Source of the DNA: a virus
Length of the DNA stretch: 23,974 nt
Strand: one strand, 5' to 3'
IMG/VR virus record: IMGVR_UViG_3300009068_003615
Coordinates: 1 to 23,974 of that record
Each line of letters begins with the position of its first letter. Within the stretch, counting starts at the first letter, position 1. The notes under the pieces are model-generated. The model did no database searches and was not told where the DNA came from. It saw only the letters and a list, made by a program, of their open reading frames with translations. A program made the translations under genes and the position numbers. Positions 7,145 through 15,400 of this stretch are shown piece after piece.

Positions 7145-7774
7145 ATGAAAATAAGTTACGGAATAACAGTTAAAGATGAAATAGTAGAAATTCAACATTT
7201 GTTAACTTTTCTTTTAAAGAATAAGAGACTACAAGATGAAATCGTTATATTATTTGATAACATAAATGGTTCTTCATCAGTTGAAGAATATTTACGAGCA
7301 AACTCAATAAATGATGATTGTGGGTTTAAATGGTATCCATATCCATTCAATGGCCATTTCGCTGATTTAAAAAATTATTTAACTAGCTGGTGCTCCGGAG
7401 ACTATATTTTTCAAATTGATGCAGATGAGCTACCGAATGAAACGTTAATTGAAATGTTGCCAGATCTTTTAAGCCGAAATACTAATTGTGAAGTATTTTT
7501 AGTTCCTAGAGTCAATACAGTAGATGGATTAACTCAAGAACATATACAACAATGGGGTTGGTCAGTTAATGAGGCTGGATGGGTAAATTGGCCAGACTAT
7601 CAATGGAGAATTTATAAAAATAGTACAGATATTAAATGGGTAAATAAGGTACATGAAAAATTGCATGGATTTAAAACTTGGAGTCTAATACCTGAAATGG
7701 AAAAATTAGCACTTTATCATCATAAAACTATTAATCGACAAGAAACCCAAAACAACTATTACAATACATTATGA
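7145..7774 (+). CDS. Glycosyltransferase, GT-A fold, GT2-like
   Basis: A 209-residue protein beginning KISYGITVKDE, the usual first strand of GT2-like enzymes that start with a conflict-free variant of the SVIIPTYN motif. The metal-binding DxD equivalent is DADE at residues 92-95 in FQIDADELP. A WRIYKN and VHEKLHG region (about 155-175) resembles the C-terminal part of family-2-like enzymes of the SunS/WaaE type, where a conserved VHE is common. It is short for GT2 but looks complete. Its stop overlaps the next start by four bases (ATGA), so the GDP-mannose-epimerase homologue is translationally coupled to it. Confidence 0.8.
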   Translation: MKISYGITVKDEIVEIQHLLTFLLKNKRLQDEIVILFDNINGSSSVEEYLRANSINDDCGFKWYPYPFNGHFADLKNYLTSWCSGDYIFQIDADELPNETLIEMLPDLLSRNTNCEVFLVPRVNTVDGLTQEHIQQWGWSVNEAGWVNWPDYQWRIYKNSTDIKWVNKVHEKLHGFKTWSLIPEMEKLALYHHKTINRQETQNNYYNTL

Positions 7775-8829
7775 AAACAGCATTAATACTAGGCGGTGGC
7801 GGATTTATAGGAGGACATCTAGGTAAACGATTGAAATCTGAAGGATATTGGGTTAGGATAGTAGATATAAAAAAACATGAACATTTTACGGAAGATGAAA
7901 TTTGTAACGAATTTTTAGTTTATGATTTGTGTGACCCAAAAAATGTAGAAGTTGTATTTAGATTAGAAAGTGTAGATGGAATTTTATTACCAGCTGGGCA
8001 TCATAAACATCTAAATTCAAAAAGTGAATCTTTTGATGAAGTGTATCAATTAGCTGCTGATATGGGCGGCGCTGGATATATTTTTACAGGAGAGAATGAT
8101 GCTAATGTTATGTACAACTCTGCAATAATTAACTTAAATGTCGTAAAGGAAGCTGTAAAAACTAAAGTTAAAAAAGTATTTTATTCTTCTTCAGCTTGTA
8201 TGTATCCGGAACATAATCAATTAGATCCTGAAAATCCTAATTGTGAAGAGTCTTCAGCTTACCCAGCTAATCCCGATTCAGAATATGGATGGGAAAAGTT
8301 ATTCAGTGAAAGATTATTTTTAGCATTTAACAGAAACTATGGATTAGATATTAGAATTGCACGATTCCATAATATATTCGGGCCTTTTGGAACTTATAAA
8401 GGAGGTAAAGAAAAAGCTCCTGCAGCTATGTGTAGAAAAGTAGCTGAGACTTTAGAAGGTGGCGAGATTGAAGTTTGGGGTGATGGGTTGCAAACTAGAT
8501 CATTCTTATATATTGATGAATGTTTAGATGCTATGTTAGCATTAATGAAATCCGACTTTCAAGGACCAGTTAATATAGGTTCAGAAGAAATGATTACTAT
8601 CAACGAATTAGCTCAAATGGCTATTGACATTTCAGGTAAACAAGTCACAATTAAAAATATTGACGGAGATGAGTTTATTGAAAAATATGGATTCAAATGT
8701 CCTACCGGAGTTCGAGGAAGAAACTCAGACAATACATTATTTTTAGAAAAATTAGGTTGGAAAGTTAATCAGCCATTATATACAGGAATTGAATTAACTT
8801 ATAAATGGATTAATACTCAGGTAATATGA
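7771..8829 (+). CDS. GDP-mannose 3,5-epimerase-like extended SDR
   Basis: A 352-residue NAD-dependent epimerase very like plant GDP-mannose 3,5-epimerase (GME), which converts GDP-mannose to GDP-L-galactose (and GDP-L-gulose). Seen: Rossmann GGGGFIGG (8-15), AADMGGAGYI (95-104), SSACMYPE (140-147, with the catalytic-type C143), YGWEK (172-176, YxxxK), RFHNIFGPFGTYKGG (198-212), EKAPAAMCRK (214-223, with K215 as the second catalytic base), WGDGLQTRSF (236-245) and GVRGRNSDN (313-321). These are the GME hallmarks, including the Cys/Lys pair that does the double epimerisation. A 15-20-residue insertion with GHHKH (76-80) precedes the AADMGG motif. The coupled downstream gene is a GT11 enzyme. 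Confidence 0.9.
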   Translation: MKTALILGGGGFIGGHLGKRLKSEGYWVRIVDIKKHEHFTEDEICNEFLVYDLCDPKNVEVVFRLESVDGILLPAGHHKHLNSKSESFDEVYQLAADMGGAGYIFTGENDANVMYNSAIINLNVVKEAVKTKVKKVFYSSSACMYPEHNQLDPENPNCEESSAYPANPDSEYGWEKLFSERLFLAFNRNYGLDIRIARFHNIFGPFGTYKGGKEKAPAAMCRKVAETLEGGEIEVWGDGLQTRSFLYIDECLDAMLALMKSDFQGPVNIGSEEMITINELAQMAIDISGKQVTIKNIDGDEFIEKYGFKCPTGVRGRNSDNTLFLEKLGWKVNQPLYTGIELTYKWINTQVI

Positions 8830-9623
8830 TTACACATAAAAGTATAGGTTATAGTGGAAGATTAGGTAATCAAATGTTTCAATATGCAGCTTTAAAAGCT
8901 CAAGCCTTAAAATTAAATGTAGATTGCTATTTGCCTAATCATACTGCTATTAAACAAGATGGCTGTTTTGATTATACAAATAATAAATGGATTCAATATA
9001 AATTAGATTTGTATGACTGTTTTAATATTACAGCGCCTTTATTAAATCAAACTGAAACAAATATATACATAGAATTGGATTTTTCATATGAAAGTCTTAT
9101 ATTAGATGTATTAGATAATATGGCTATTGAAGGATATTTTCAATCTTATAAATACTTTGAAAATTATAAAGATGAGATTTTAAAAGAGATTACATTTAAA
9201 GATGAAATATTAAATAAATGTAAATTGAAAATATCTAAATATACAAACCCAGTAGCAATTCATATACGAAGAGGCGATCAAGTAGCCCATCCCGGTATGT
9301 GGAATGTGACTTTGGAATATATTCAAGCAGCGCTAGAACAATTTTCAGATGAAGAATATACGTTTTTAATATTCTCTGATGATATGGAATGGTGTAAACA
9401 AGTATTTCCTGAAGGGGTTGTATTTATGGAAGGTAATAACCAATATGAAGATTTATGTTTAATGTCATTATGTAATCATAATGTAATTTCAAATTCATCT
9501 TACTCTTGGTGGGCGGCATATTTAAACAATAATAAAAATAAAAAAGTAGTAGTGCCAAGCAATTGGTTTATTCCTGCAAAACCATTAACAGATTTATATT
9601 TACCTGAATGGATTTGTCTATAA
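8826..9623 (+). CDS. GT11 family glycosyltransferase (alpha-1,2-fucosyltransferase-like)
   Basis: A 265-residue GT11 enzyme. Hallmarks are GRLGNQMFQYAA (11-22), HIRRGD (146-151, the GDP-L-fucose binding motif), FSDDMEWC (183-190) and SNSSYSWWAA (222-231) near the C-terminus. Known members transfer L-fucose from GDP-L-fucose. No GDP-fucose pathway genes (gmd, fcl) appear in the window, but the gene overlaps by four bases the GME homologue that should make GDP-L-galactose, the 6-hydroxy analogue of GDP-L-fucose. I infer that L-galactose may be the natural donor sugar; host-made GDP-fucose is the simpler alternative. Confidence 0.9.
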   Translation: MITHKSIGYSGRLGNQMFQYAALKAQALKLNVDCYLPNHTAIKQDGCFDYTNNKWIQYKLDLYDCFNITAPLLNQTETNIYIELDFSYESLILDVLDNMAIEGYFQSYKYFENYKDEILKEITFKDEILNKCKLKISKYTNPVAIHIRRGDQVAHPGMWNVTLEYIQAALEQFSDEEYTFLIFSDDMEWCKQVFPEGVVFMEGNNQYEDLCLMSLCNHNVISNSSYSWWAAYLNNNKNKKVVVPSNWFIPAKPLTDLYLPEWICL

Positions 9624-9638
9624 CATAAAAATTAAAAT

Positions 9639-10274
9639 ATGAAACCTAAAGCATTTCTAGTAATATCTAGATACAATGAAAATGTAGACTGGGTTAATGA
9701 ATTAACTGACAATTATATAATTTATAATAAAGGAAATAAATTACCAGATCATTATAATGAAATTCTTGCTCCAAATTTCGGAGCGAATCAATATGATATG
9801 TTTCGATTCATACACGATAATTATGAAAATCTGCCTGATTTAATTGCTTTTATGCAAGGAGATCCATACGATCATTGTTTACCAGAAAGATTTAATAATC
9901 TTATTCATAATGAGTTGTTTACAATGTTATTTGGCGACAGAAATTATCCAGATGGAAATTATTATGAAGCTAATAATAGTTGGTATATTGATGCAGCATT
10001 TAATAGTCATAAACCAAAATGTAAATTTTCAAATTTCGACGAATATGCACATACTATATTTGAAAATTATTCGCATCAAGGAATTTTAATTTTCCCTCCT
10101 GGGTCTCAATTAATTGTAGAGAAAGAAAGATGTTTATACTATTCTAAAAACTTTTGGAAAAAACTAATGAATATTATATGTGATCAAGAAGGAATGAATG
10201 GGGGGCGTGAAGCGCATATTGTAGAAAGATCAATCCAACTTATTTTTGAAAATAAATTTAAAGAAAAATTATGA
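9639..10274 (+). CDS. DUF3431-like protein, possible glycosyltransferase
   Basis: A 211-residue protein. Its start VISRYNENVDWV (8-19), then IIYNKG (27-32), PNFGANQYDMFRFI (45-58) and NLPDLIAFMQGDPYDH (64-79) follow the layout of DUF3431-type proteins: an Arg-Tyr-Asn-Glu start, a YNKG turn, an N-x-G-x-E/N stretch and an LPD...FxQG...H block. That family is suspected to be glycosyltransferase-related because of its genomic company and GT-A-like start, but activity is unproven. The gene sits between GT11 and radical SAM genes with a four-base overlap into the latter. An overlapping frame at 9844-10089 is a shadow. Confidence 0.65.
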   Translation: MKPKAFLVISRYNENVDWVNELTDNYIIYNKGNKLPDHYNEILAPNFGANQYDMFRFIHDNYENLPDLIAFMQGDPYDHCLPERFNNLIHNELFTMLFGDRNYPDGNYYEANNSWYIDAAFNSHKPKCKFSNFDEYAHTIFENYSHQGILIFPPGSQLIVEKERCLYYSKNFWKKLMNIICDQEGMNGGREAHIVERSIQLIFENKFKEKL

Positions 10275-11359
10275 TAGAACAAGACCAATTAGAACCTGTA
10301 CAAGGCAGAACATTTACCAGTAATACTAGTAAGCTATTAAAACACTTAGATAAGATTAAGCTTTTACAAGATGGTAAAAGACCATCTCCTGTAATGTTTC
10401 ATCTTTCCATAGCAAACCCGTGCAATTTAACATGTAGTTTTTGTTGCTTTGCTAACAGAACATTAAAAGAAATGTTAACTTTCGAGCAAATAAAAAAGGC
10501 TATCGATTCATTTGTTGAACTTGGAGCGACTGGAGTAGAAATTACTGGAGGTGGAGAGCCTACACTGCATCCTGATTTTGGTAAAGTAGTAAATTATGCT
10601 TATGAAAAAGGTTTAAAAATTGGAGTAGTGACTAACGGAACTACAATAACTAAGTGGCATAAAGTTGGAGGAGTTTGGGATAAACTTGAATGGATTAGAT
10701 TAGGGATGTATGGGTTTTATGAAGGTTATGAATATGACATAGAATCTTTAAGAACTTACCCTAATCTTACTATAGGAGCGGCTTATATATGGGATGAAAA
10801 TTTTGCTACGTCGACTAACCCCAACATAATAGGAAGTTGGGGAGAGACAGAAGGAGTAGATACTAAAGGAAAACGATTATCTAAACACAGACAAACTCCA
10901 GAACATTTTGAAAGAATGTTAGAATGGGTAGAGAAAGAAAAAGTCCCTACTCGAATAGCATTTAATTCAATTAAATCTGCAGATTTAATCGCTGAAGATA
11001 TTGAGATGATTAGAGAAAGAATAAAGGATAAAAACTTAAAATACGCATTTTTATCTGATTTTAATTATAAAGGAACAAGAAAGAATAGTAATTGTTATAT
11101 GCATAACTTTAAACCATTTGTTTTTACTGATGGAAATGTTTATGTATGCCCGTGTGCTGAAATGGCAGTAGAAAATTCTTGGAAAGTTAATCCTGAATTT
11201 AAAATTTGTGATATCGACGGCATTATGGATTTTTATAATAATGTTCAAGAAGATAATGGAATTAAAAGAATCCATGCATGCACATATTGTAAATATGCAG
11301 CTCAAAACGAATTGATTGACGACGCTTTAACTGAAACAGAGCATAATGATTTTGCTTAA
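10271..11359 (+). CDS. Radical SAM enzyme with SPASM-like C-terminal cysteines
   Basis: A 362-residue radical SAM protein. The 4Fe-4S site is CNLTCSFC (C51, C55, C58, with an extra C59), and the SAM-binding GGGEPTLHP is at 93-101. After the barrel, cysteines C275, C293, C295, C313, C337 and C340 form a SPASM- or twitch-like auxiliary cluster domain. Such enzymes modify peptides, sugars or small molecules. Surrounded by glycosyl- and methyltransferases, it may carry out a radical step on a sugar (deoxygenation, epimerisation or C-methylation) or on an amino acid of the glycosylated protein. No specific substrate can be read from the sequence. Confidence 0.85.
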   Translation: MIEQDQLEPVQGRTFTSNTSKLLKHLDKIKLLQDGKRPSPVMFHLSIANPCNLTCSFCCFANRTLKEMLTFEQIKKAIDSFVELGATGVEITGGGEPTLHPDFGKVVNYAYEKGLKIGVVTNGTTITKWHKVGGVWDKLEWIRLGMYGFYEGYEYDIESLRTYPNLTIGAAYIWDENFATSTNPNIIGSWGETEGVDTKGKRLSKHRQTPEHFERMLEWVEKEKVPTRIAFNSIKSADLIAEDIEMIRERIKDKNLKYAFLSDFNYKGTRKNSNCYMHNFKPFVFTDGNVYVCPCAEMAVENSWKVNPEFKICDIDGIMDFYNNVQEDNGIKRIHACTYCKYAAQNELIDDALTETEHNDFA

Positions 11360-11374
11360 CTAATATATAAAATT

Positions 11375-12046
11375 ATGAAAATTAAAAACACAAAAGAAAA
11401 CGAACACAAAGACACGCCGTTTGAAGGATCATTTTATGATGCTGAATATTTTGAAAATGGTCAAGGATCAGGAAAAGGATGGCTACAGAATTATCGATGG
11501 ATGCCTAGACGAACTTTTAAAGAAGCATTGGCTATAGCTGACTATTTAGAGTTAGACGACACAAGTCATGTTTTAGATGTAGGATGTGCTAAAGGCTTTA
11601 TTGTTAAAGCATTACGTGCTTTAGAAATTAAAGCAGATGGATGTGATATAAGCGAATATGCATTATCATTTTGTCCTGAAGGATGTTGGAACTGCACGGA
11701 TTGGTCTTACGGCTACGACACTGGATATACTCATATTGTTATAAAAGATATGCTTGAGCATTTAACTTTACCACAATTAGATGAATTATTGCAAACATTA
11801 AAAAATGTAGCTAATACTATATTATGCGTTATTCCTATGGGTGATAATGGTATATATAGAATTCCAGAATACCATATGGAAATATCTCATTTAATTGCTG
11901 AAGATGAGCAGTGGTGGATAGATACATTTGAAAAAAATGGATGGCATGTAGCGAAGCGTGATTCTATTGTTCCTGGATTAAAAGATAATTGGTCTAATCA
12001 TGCTAATGGATTAGGAAATCATACATTTGTAATTAAAACTAAATAA
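11375..12046 (+). CDS. SAM-dependent methyltransferase, class I
   Basis: A 223-residue protein with motif I VLDVGCAKG at 66-74, an acidic strand-2 end (DGCDIS, 88-93) and a motif-IV-like KDMLEHL near 125-131, typical of Methyltransf_11/23-type enzymes. The start SFYDAEYFENGQGSGKGW (19-36) resembles the N-terminal region of methyltransferases in polysaccharide clusters. The lead ATATAAAATTATG defines the start. It is 15 bases after the radical SAM gene. Most likely an O- or C-methylation of a sugar; the target is not identifiable. Confidence 0.8.
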   Translation: MKIKNTKENEHKDTPFEGSFYDAEYFENGQGSGKGWLQNYRWMPRRTFKEALAIADYLELDDTSHVLDVGCAKGFIVKALRALEIKADGCDISEYALSFCPEGCWNCTDWSYGYDTGYTHIVIKDMLEHLTLPQLDELLQTLKNVANTILCVIPMGDNGIYRIPEYHMEISHLIAEDEQWWIDTFEKNGWHVAKRDSIVPGLKDNWSNHANGLGNHTFVIKTK

Positions 12047-12076
12047 GTATATTATACTCTTTATAATAAAAATAAT

Positions 12077-12772
12077 ATGGAACCTTTAGTTAGTATTTGT
12101 ATTCCTGTTTATGAAATGAGAGGTAAAGGTGTTGAATATTTAAAACATTCTTTAAACATTTTAATAAATCAAACATATAAAAATTTTGAAGTCATTATAT
12201 CTGACAACAGTCAAAATGATGAAATAGAACAAGTATGTAATGATTTTAAAGATAAATTAAATATTCAACACTATTACAATTGTAGAGAACCTAAAGGAAT
12301 GAGTTCGAATGTCAATAATGCTTTATTAAACGCCAATGGCGAAATTATTAAAATATTATTTCAAGACGATTTCTTAGTAGATAATAATAGTTTAGAACAA
12401 CAATTAATACATTTTGTAGGAAATCATAATCATTGGTTAATAACAGCCTGTTGTCATTCTAAAGATGATTTATGCTTTTATAATGCATTTTATCCAAGGT
12501 ATCACGATGATATTCATTATGGAGAAAACACGATTAGTTCTCCAAGTGTATTGATGATTAGAAATGAAAATATTGAATTATTTGACGAAAGTTTATTTTG
12601 GTTAATGGATGTAGATTATTATAAAAGATTATATGATAAATTTGGGTTTCCAAGTATTTGTAATTATATCACCGTCGTTAATAGAGAACATGATAGAAGA
12701 GTAAGTAATAATGAAGCTACAGAAGAAATTAGACAAAAAGAATTAAATTATATAAACCAAAAATATAAATAA
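12077..12772 (+). CDS. Glycosyltransferase family 2
   Basis: A 231-residue GT-A enzyme. The first strand is VSICIPVYE (5-13), followed by QTYKNFEVIISDNSQND (32-48), the canonical GT2 nucleotide-binding half. KGMSSNVNNAL (73-83) corresponds to the family region that closes over the donor, and the metal site is QDDF at 96-99. A compact C-terminal acceptor half ends near residue 231, so it is a single-domain enzyme. It follows a 30-base gap without a clear promoter and is three bases before the next gene. Confidence 0.88.
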   Translation: MEPLVSICIPVYEMRGKGVEYLKHSLNILINQTYKNFEVIISDNSQNDEIEQVCNDFKDKLNIQHYYNCREPKGMSSNVNNALLNANGEIIKILFQDDFLVDNNSLEQQLIHFVGNHNHWLITACCHSKDDLCFYNAFYPRYHDDIHYGENTISSPSVLMIRNENIELFDESLFWLMDVDYYKRLYDKFGFPSICNYITVVNREHDRRVSNNEATEEIRQKELNYINQKYK

Positions 12773-12775
12773 AAA

Positions 12776-13546
12776 ATGCAACAGACATACCAAGCACATG
12801 GATGGGACTATCCATGTAGCGATATAGCCGATAACTATATCAGAACGATACAATCATTTATAAATGATGATAATGAACTTAATACATTCAGACAAAAATT
12901 AGGATCGACAGGAATTTTAGAAGGAGACACGAGTTGTGGAAATCTTTGGCTTAATATGATATTAACTAAATTCGGAGATTCAATATTGAAAGAAAAATTA
13001 TCTTTATTTAAAAGAAATGATATTTATGGCTCTCCTGTAATTTTAAATTATGGAGAATATGGAGATATGTGTCCATTTACTTTTTTATATGTTTTGCAAG
13101 GATTAAATGCTATTAATAAATTTAAAACTAATAAATTTGATAAAATTGTAGAAATTGGTGCTGGATATGGCGCATTATGCATTATAATGGACTCTTTATG
13201 TGAATATAATGAATATGTAATAATTGATTTGCCAGATGTCGTTGAATTAAATAAAAAATATTTAAAGAATTTTCCGGAAATATATAAAAAAGTTACTTTT
13301 ATTCCTTGTAACAAATTAACTGAAATTTTAGATGTAGATTTATTTTTAAGTATTGCTGCTATATCTGAATGTAATACTGAAACTCAATTAGAATATTTTA
13401 ACAAGGTTATTAAAAATGCAAACTTTGCATATTTAGGATATAATAGACATAATACAGAATTTTTTAATACTGCATCATCTTTATTTAACATTGATAATGA
13501 ATATACTGGAATTAATGAGTATTATTTAACAAAAAATATAATATGA
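12776..13546 (+). CDS. Putative sugar O-methyltransferase
   Basis: A 256-residue protein matching the layout of putative sugar O-methyltransferases found in polysaccharide loci. It has an N-terminal helical part ending in GDTSCGNLWLN (50-60), then GEYGDMCPF (93-101), motif I VEIGAGYG at 125-132 and the strand-2 motif IIDLPDV at 149-155, with a later LFLSIAAISE (about 194-203). The DLPDV motif is typical of this group. It overlaps by four bases the GT17 gene, which suggests that methylation and addition of one residue are linked steps. The antisense frame at 13048-13314 is a shadow. Confidence 0.75.
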   Translation: MQQTYQAHGWDYPCSDIADNYIRTIQSFINDDNELNTFRQKLGSTGILEGDTSCGNLWLNMILTKFGDSILKEKLSLFKRNDIYGSPVILNYGEYGDMCPFTFLYVLQGLNAINKFKTNKFDKIVEIGAGYGALCIIMDSLCEYNEYVIIDLPDVVELNKKYLKNFPEIYKKVTFIPCNKLTEILDVDLFLSIAAISECNTETQLEYFNKVIKNANFAYLGYNRHNTEFFNTASSLFNIDNEYTGINEYYLTKNII

Positions 13547-14445
13547 AAATATACGATGGATTTTTATTTTTTAATGAATTAGATTTATTAGAAATTAGAT
13601 TAAATACATTATCAGAAGTAGTCGATTATTTTATATTAGTCGAATCTTCAGTAACTCATGCGGGAGAGCCAAAACCTTTTATTTTTGAAGAAAATAAAAA
13701 TCGATTTGCTCCATTTTTAAATAAAATAATACATATTAAAGTTACTGACACACCAAATGACTTCAGAGTATCTCCTAAAGAATTTCCAGATACTTTTGAC
13801 GGAAATTTTTTAAAATCAGTATGGAGTTATATTGATACTACTCAAACATTTAATAGGGTTAACCAACAAAATTTTGGTAGAGATTTTTATCAAAAAGAAT
13901 GTATTAAGCGTGGAATGGAGCATGCAAATGATAATGATATTTTAATAGCATCAGATTTGGATGAAATTCCTAACCCAGAGATCATTTCCAGATTAAATGA
14001 GTTTTTTGAAGAAGATGCATTTTATACATTTAATCAAACAATGTATTGTTATTATTTTAATTTACTTCGAAGTTCACATATTAATAATGCTAAGTTTAAT
14101 CATGAAATTACGCATATATGGAAAGGTTCTAGAATGGGTACTTGGGGTATGATTAAAGATTATTCATTAAATGAATTAAGAGCTCAAGATAATAATGATA
14201 TAATGGATGGAGGCTGGCATTTTAGTTATATGGGTGGCCTAGATAGAGTTAAACAAAAAATTCAAGCTTCAAGTGCTCAAGAGTGGAATACAGATGCTGT
14301 TATTAATAATTTAGAAAAAAACCTAATTGAGGAAAGAGATGCTATTTCTAGAGGTGACTATCTTATTAAAGTAGAAATAGACGACACATATCCTCAATAT
14401 TTTTTAGATAATTTAGAAACTTTTAAATACTTGGTTAAAGAATGA
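13543..14445 (+). CDS. GT17 family glycosyltransferase (MGAT3-like fold)
   Basis: A 300-residue member of the GT17 family, whose eukaryotic founder adds a bisecting beta-1,4-GlcNAc to N-glycans. Seen are IYDGFLFFNELDLLEIRL (3-20), FILVESSVTHAGEPKP (30-45), the metal-binding SDLDEIP (137-143), TWGMI (200-204) and GGWHFSYMGG (223-232), all family signatures. Bacterial and viral members lack the animal signal anchor, as here. The donor may not be UDP-GlcNAc in phages. It is coupled by four-base overlaps on both sides (from the O-methyltransferase and into the GT11-like gene). Confidence 0.88.
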   Translation: MKIYDGFLFFNELDLLEIRLNTLSEVVDYFILVESSVTHAGEPKPFIFEENKNRFAPFLNKIIHIKVTDTPNDFRVSPKEFPDTFDGNFLKSVWSYIDTTQTFNRVNQQNFGRDFYQKECIKRGMEHANDNDILIASDLDEIPNPEIISRLNEFFEEDAFYTFNQTMYCYYFNLLRSSHINNAKFNHEITHIWKGSRMGTWGMIKDYSLNELRAQDNNDIMDGGWHFSYMGGLDRVKQKIQASSAQEWNTDAVINNLEKNLIEERDAISRGDYLIKVEIDDTYPQYFLDNLETFKYLVKE

Positions 14446-15398
14446 TATCAACAGAAATATTATATGGGCAAGGATTAGGAAATCAATTAGCATGCTACGT
14501 TACTACTAGAGCTATAGCTGCAGATAAAGGTGTTGATTTTGGTATTCACGACCCTCATGGATGTTTAGGAGATAAAAGATACAATGATAAAGGATTGTAT
14601 TTTTTAGATTTAGATATGGGCAAACCTGTTAATGTAGACAATATTGAATTGTTTTACAATGAAAAGGAATATAGATATTTTACTAATTTATGTCATCATG
14701 ATTCAGTACATGGATGCTGGGTCAATAAAACAGACGAGACTTTAAAAAATATTCCTGACAATTCACATATTTTAGGTATTATGCAAGGTCCAGATTATTT
14801 CTATCATAGAATAGAAGAAGTTAAAGAATGGCTTAAAGTAAAACCTAAATACGATAACTACGATTTTAGTTCAGATGATATTTGCGTTTTAAATGTAAGA
14901 GCTAACATGGACCCTGAAATTTATTTGCCTAGGCCATATTGGATAAATGCAATTAACCATATGTTAGATATCAATACTAATATGACATTTTTAGTAATTA
15001 CAGAAGATGTAGAATCTACTAAAAGACTATTACCTGAATTAGCAGATAATATTTTTGATTTCGGGATTGGAGAAGATTATGCAATAATTAAAAATGCTAA
15101 ATACTTAATAGCATCTAATTCTAGCTTTTCAATATTTCCTTCTTTAACTAGCAATACATTAAAGAAAATTATTGCTCCTAAATATATGCTTCGGCATAAC
15201 ATAAGTGATGGATATTGGTGTCAAGGGTATAATATTTATCCTACTTACACTTACATGGATAGGGAAGGAAAATTATTTAGTGCTGAAGAATGTTTAAAAG
15301 AATTTGAAGACTATTGTGTTAAAACAGATTTTTACAATTCTAAAACAATTCAAAAATATTCTCCATTTCCAGACGTAGCAACTATACAACCTAAATAA
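14442..15398 (+). CDS. Divergent GT11/fucosyltransferase-like protein
   Basis: A 318-residue protein with the opening GQGLGNQLACYVTTRA (9-24) and the closing SNSSFSIFPSL (225-235) of the GT11 fold. The donor motif that reads HIRRGD in the other GT11 of this window is LNVRANMD at 150-157, keeping one arginine but losing His, the second Arg and Gly-Asp order. It therefore probably binds a different nucleotide sugar or is greatly diverged. The C-terminal 70 residues (from about 250) are an extension not needed by the family. It is cysteine-rich for a glycosyltransferase. Confidence 0.7.
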   Translation: MISTEILYGQGLGNQLACYVTTRAIAADKGVDFGIHDPHGCLGDKRYNDKGLYFLDLDMGKPVNVDNIELFYNEKEYRYFTNLCHHDSVHGCWVNKTDETLKNIPDNSHILGIMQGPDYFYHRIEEVKEWLKVKPKYDNYDFSSDDICVLNVRANMDPEIYLPRPYWINAINHMLDINTNMTFLVITEDVESTKRLLPELADNIFDFGIGEDYAIIKNAKYLIASNSSFSIFPSLTSNTLKKIIAPKYMLRHNISDGYWCQGYNIYPTYTYMDREGKLFSAEECLKEFEDYCVKTDFYNSKTIQKYSPFPDVATIQPK

Positions 15399-15400
15399 CA

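Noticed and set aside
9844-10089. 81-residue + strand frame inside the DUF3431-like gene
   Set aside because: It is contained in a longer coherent gene in another frame and its translation is Ile/Met-rich with no plausible pattern.
13048-13314. Antisense 88-residue frame opposite the sugar O-methyltransferase
   Set aside because: It covers the motif I region of a convincing methyltransferase and has no motif or independent start context.
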